A stretch of DNA of 64,000 nt. Source: Fontivita pretiosa (GTDB taxonomy: Bacteria; Planctomycetota; Phycisphaerae; Tepidisphaerales; Tepidisphaeraceae). The notes beneath the pieces are model-generated. The model saw nothing but the letters and a program-made list of their open reading frames with translations, did no database searches and had not been told where the DNA came from. Position numbers and translations under genes: made by a program. Shown piece by piece: positions 62,757 through 64,000 of the stretch (its first letter is position 1; the number at the start of each line of letters is the position of its first letter). The DNA lies in the NCBI RefSeq assembly GCF_050410795.1, contig NZ_CP191258.1:1984001-2048000 (forward strand). The letters are read 5' to 3'.

Positions 62757-63353
62757 TCAACTCTGCTTCTTGCTCACCACGACCTGCGCCGGGCGCAGCA
62801 CGCGGTCATTGAGCATGTAGCCCTTCTGCAGCAACTGGATCACGGTCGGCGGCTGATCCTTGAATCGCTCGTCCTCCTGCTGCATCAGCGCCTGGTGCAG
62901 CTCAGGATTGAACGGATCGCCCGGCTTGGGCGCGATCTCCCGTACCGCCTGGCTCTGAAGCACCGTCATCCATTGATCGTGCACGACCTGAAGCCCCTTG
63001 AGGATCGACGCCGCGTCGGTCTTCTGCGGGTCCACCGCCAGAGCACGCTCAAAGTTATCGATCACCGGCAGAAGCGCCTTGATCAGGCTGGCGTTGGCAT
63101 AGGCCATCCGCTGCTCCAGCTCCGCCTCCAGGCGCTTGCGTGCATTCTGATAATCGGCGGTGACGCGGGCCAGTCGGTTGTACAGGTCGTCGCGCTCGGC
63201 GCGGAGCCTGCTCAACTCGTCGGCCTGCTCCTGCTGTTGCGGCGGTTGCTGTGGCGGCTGTGACTGTGGCGGCGCGGCGGCAGTCTGGCCTACCTCGTTG
63301 GTGGCCACCTCCGCACCCGCGTCAAAGCGATCTTCTTCTGGAATAGTGCTCAT
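62757..63353 (-). CDS. grpE: Nucleotide exchange factor GrpE
   Basis: 198 aa. A disordered Gln/Pro-rich N-terminus (20-45) is followed by the long coiled coil (LRAERDDLYNRLARVTADYQ then NARKRLEAELEQRM), then the helical bundle and a C-terminal beta domain containing the GrpE signature: PGDPFNPELHQALMQQEDER through VIQLLQKGYMLNDRVLRPAQ and VVVSKK. It releases ADP from DnaK. It follows dnaJ by 79 bp, and the order dnaJ-grpE on the same strand suggests a heat-shock operon. No CIRCE-like inverted repeat was seen in the gap. Confidence 0.95.
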   Translation of the reverse strand: MSTIPEEDRFDAGAEVATNEVGQTAAAPPQSQPPQQPPQQQEQADELSRLRAERDDLYNRLARVTADYQNARKRLEAELEQRMAYANASLIKALLPVIDNFERALAVDPQKTDAASILKGLQVVHDQWMTVLQSQAVREIAPKPGDPFNPELHQALMQQEDERFKDQPPTVIQLLQKGYMLNDRVLRPAQVVVSKKQS

Positions 63354-63432
63354 GGCTCATTCTCGATCAAAACCTGAAGTTCCACATTCCAACTCACGGA
63401 TCGCAGTCGGCAGATCCGAGAGACTGCAAGCA

Positions 63433-64000
63433 CTAGTTTTCCCCCTTGAACACGTCCTTGAGCTTGTCCAGGAAGCTGCGCCGCTGTGGCAGCACATCGG
63501 TATCTTCTGTTTCGGCGAACTCCCGCAACAATTGCTTCTGCCGCTCCGTCAGCTTCCTGGGGATCTCCACCAGTATCTGTACAATCTGGTCGCCCGTTCG
63601 GTACGAGCGAATATCCGGCAGACCCTTGCCCTTGAGTTTGAAGACCTCCCCGTGCTGCGTGCCCGGGGGAATCTCCAGACGCTCGGTCCCCTTGAGCGTG
63701 GGGACCTCGATCTGCGCCCCCAGCGCCGCCTGTGTGAAGCTGATCGGCACCTGGCAGACGATGTCGTTGTTGTGGCGGCTGAAGATCGGGTGGGGGCGGA
63801 TGGTGATGTAGCAGTGCAGATCTCCCGGCGGCGCGCCGTTATCGCCCGGCTCGCCCTCGCCGGGGATGCGGATCGCCTGCCCCTCGTGTACGCCGGCCGG
63901 AATCTTCACCGTCACGACCCGTCTGCGCATCTGCCGTCCGGTTCCGCCGCACGAGCGGCAGTGGTCGCGGATGATCGAGCCTTTGCCCCGGCAATTCGGA
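63433..64000 (-). CDS. dnaJ: Chaperone protein DnaJ, C-terminal part (5' end outside window)
   Basis: The minus-strand frame runs off the window edge. Reading from the edge it enters the DnaJ zinc-finger domain, with the CRGKG half and CRSCGGTGRQ, i.e. the last CxxCxGxG repeats, followed by the client-binding region RVVTVKIPAGVHEGQAIRIP, GDLHCYITIRPHPIFSRHNN and GTERLEIPPGTQHGEVFKLK. About 189 codons are visible, roughly half the usual 370-380. It acts with DnaK and GrpE; dnaK is not in view. Confidence 0.95.
   Translation of the reverse strand, partial: PNCRGKGSIIRDHCRSCGGTGRQMRRRVVTVKIPAGVHEGQAIRIPGEGEPGDNGAPPGDLHCYITIRPHPIFSRHNNDIVCQVPISFTQAALGAQIEVPTLKGTERLEIPPGTQHGEVFKLKGKGLPDIRSYRTGDQIVQILVEIPRKLTERQKQLLREFAETEDTDVLPQRRSFLDKLKDVFKGEN

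Noticed and set aside
1..64000. CRISPR arrays, tRNA or rRNA genes
   Set aside because: I saw no regularly spaced direct repeats with unique spacers and no cloverleaf or rRNA-like conserved segments in the intergenic regions.

Overview
The window is GC-rich, densely coded DNA that reads as a Planctomycetota chromosome, most likely Phycisphaerae-like. The main pointers are a secreted-protein N-terminus ending in LERRCLLSA, Fn3 and dockerin-like surface architecture, a deoxyhypusine-synthase-like polyamine enzyme, a DUF4159 protein, a TMTC-like membrane TPR protein, a flagellin, and a dnaA gene that is not next to dnaN. No rRNA, tRNA or CRISPR array was seen.

Layout. 1-3.1 kb: a branched-chain amino acid ABC transporter (livM-livG-livF) and a Nudix hydrolase. 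3.1-6.5 kb: a DUF559 endonuclease-like gene bracketed by an inverted repeat pair, then an M16 peptidase. 6.8-10.6 kb: a large dockerin/Fn3 surface protein with a hydrolase-like C-terminus, broken by a poly-C frameshift and an in-frame TGA, followed by a translationally overlapping putative lipoprotein. 11.1-18.5 kb: malate dehydrogenase, a sorbosone-dehydrogenase-like lipoprotein, then a minus-strand group of pheT, a phytoene-synthase-like gene and a CrtC-like gene, and a nucleotidyltransferase. 19-28 kb: flagellin, FmdB, RNase D, a TMTC-like protein, the DHS-like enzyme with a structured leader, and a family-4 uracil-DNA glycosylase. 28-36.6 kb: dnaA, mgtE, class I fumarase, ribosomal protein S1 and a DUF4159 protein. 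36.6-37.7 kb: an IS5-like insertion sequence. 37.8-40 kb: an HtrA-like protease and rnc with an elaborate leader. 40.2-47.8 kb: a minus-strand signalling cassette. 48.4-64 kb: pyrE, a tandem-GNAT protein, a thiamine-binding-like protein, htpX, two glycosyltransferases and an O-antigen-polymerase-like protein, a B12-type radical SAM protein, recJ, a large membrane protein, yacG, a second FmdB protein, grpE and a partial dnaJ.

The most notable system is the 40.2-47.8 kb cassette. It holds a YegL/TerY-like von Willebrand A protein, a PP2C phosphatase and a kinase fused to a membrane segment, coiled coil and helix-hairpin-helix (the TerY-P triad; YegL-PphC-YegI in E. coli). A tightly linked DUF4236 gene follows it, and a second vWA gene and a small membrane protein precede it. 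The vWA gene is split by an ISKra4-like element with a clean 9-bp target duplication. Removing the element and one duplication copy restores an exact 279-codon reading frame, so the insertion looks recent and the triad is probably inactivated in this genome.

Other points are a perfect extended -10 promoter 11 bp from the IS5-like element, a terminal hairpin on only one end of that element, an in-frame repeat insertion inside recJ, a three-way-junction RNA with a U-tract ahead of the DHS-like gene, and a phytoene-synthase-like protein lacking the usual aspartate-rich motif. All calls come from reading the sequence; no database search was run.
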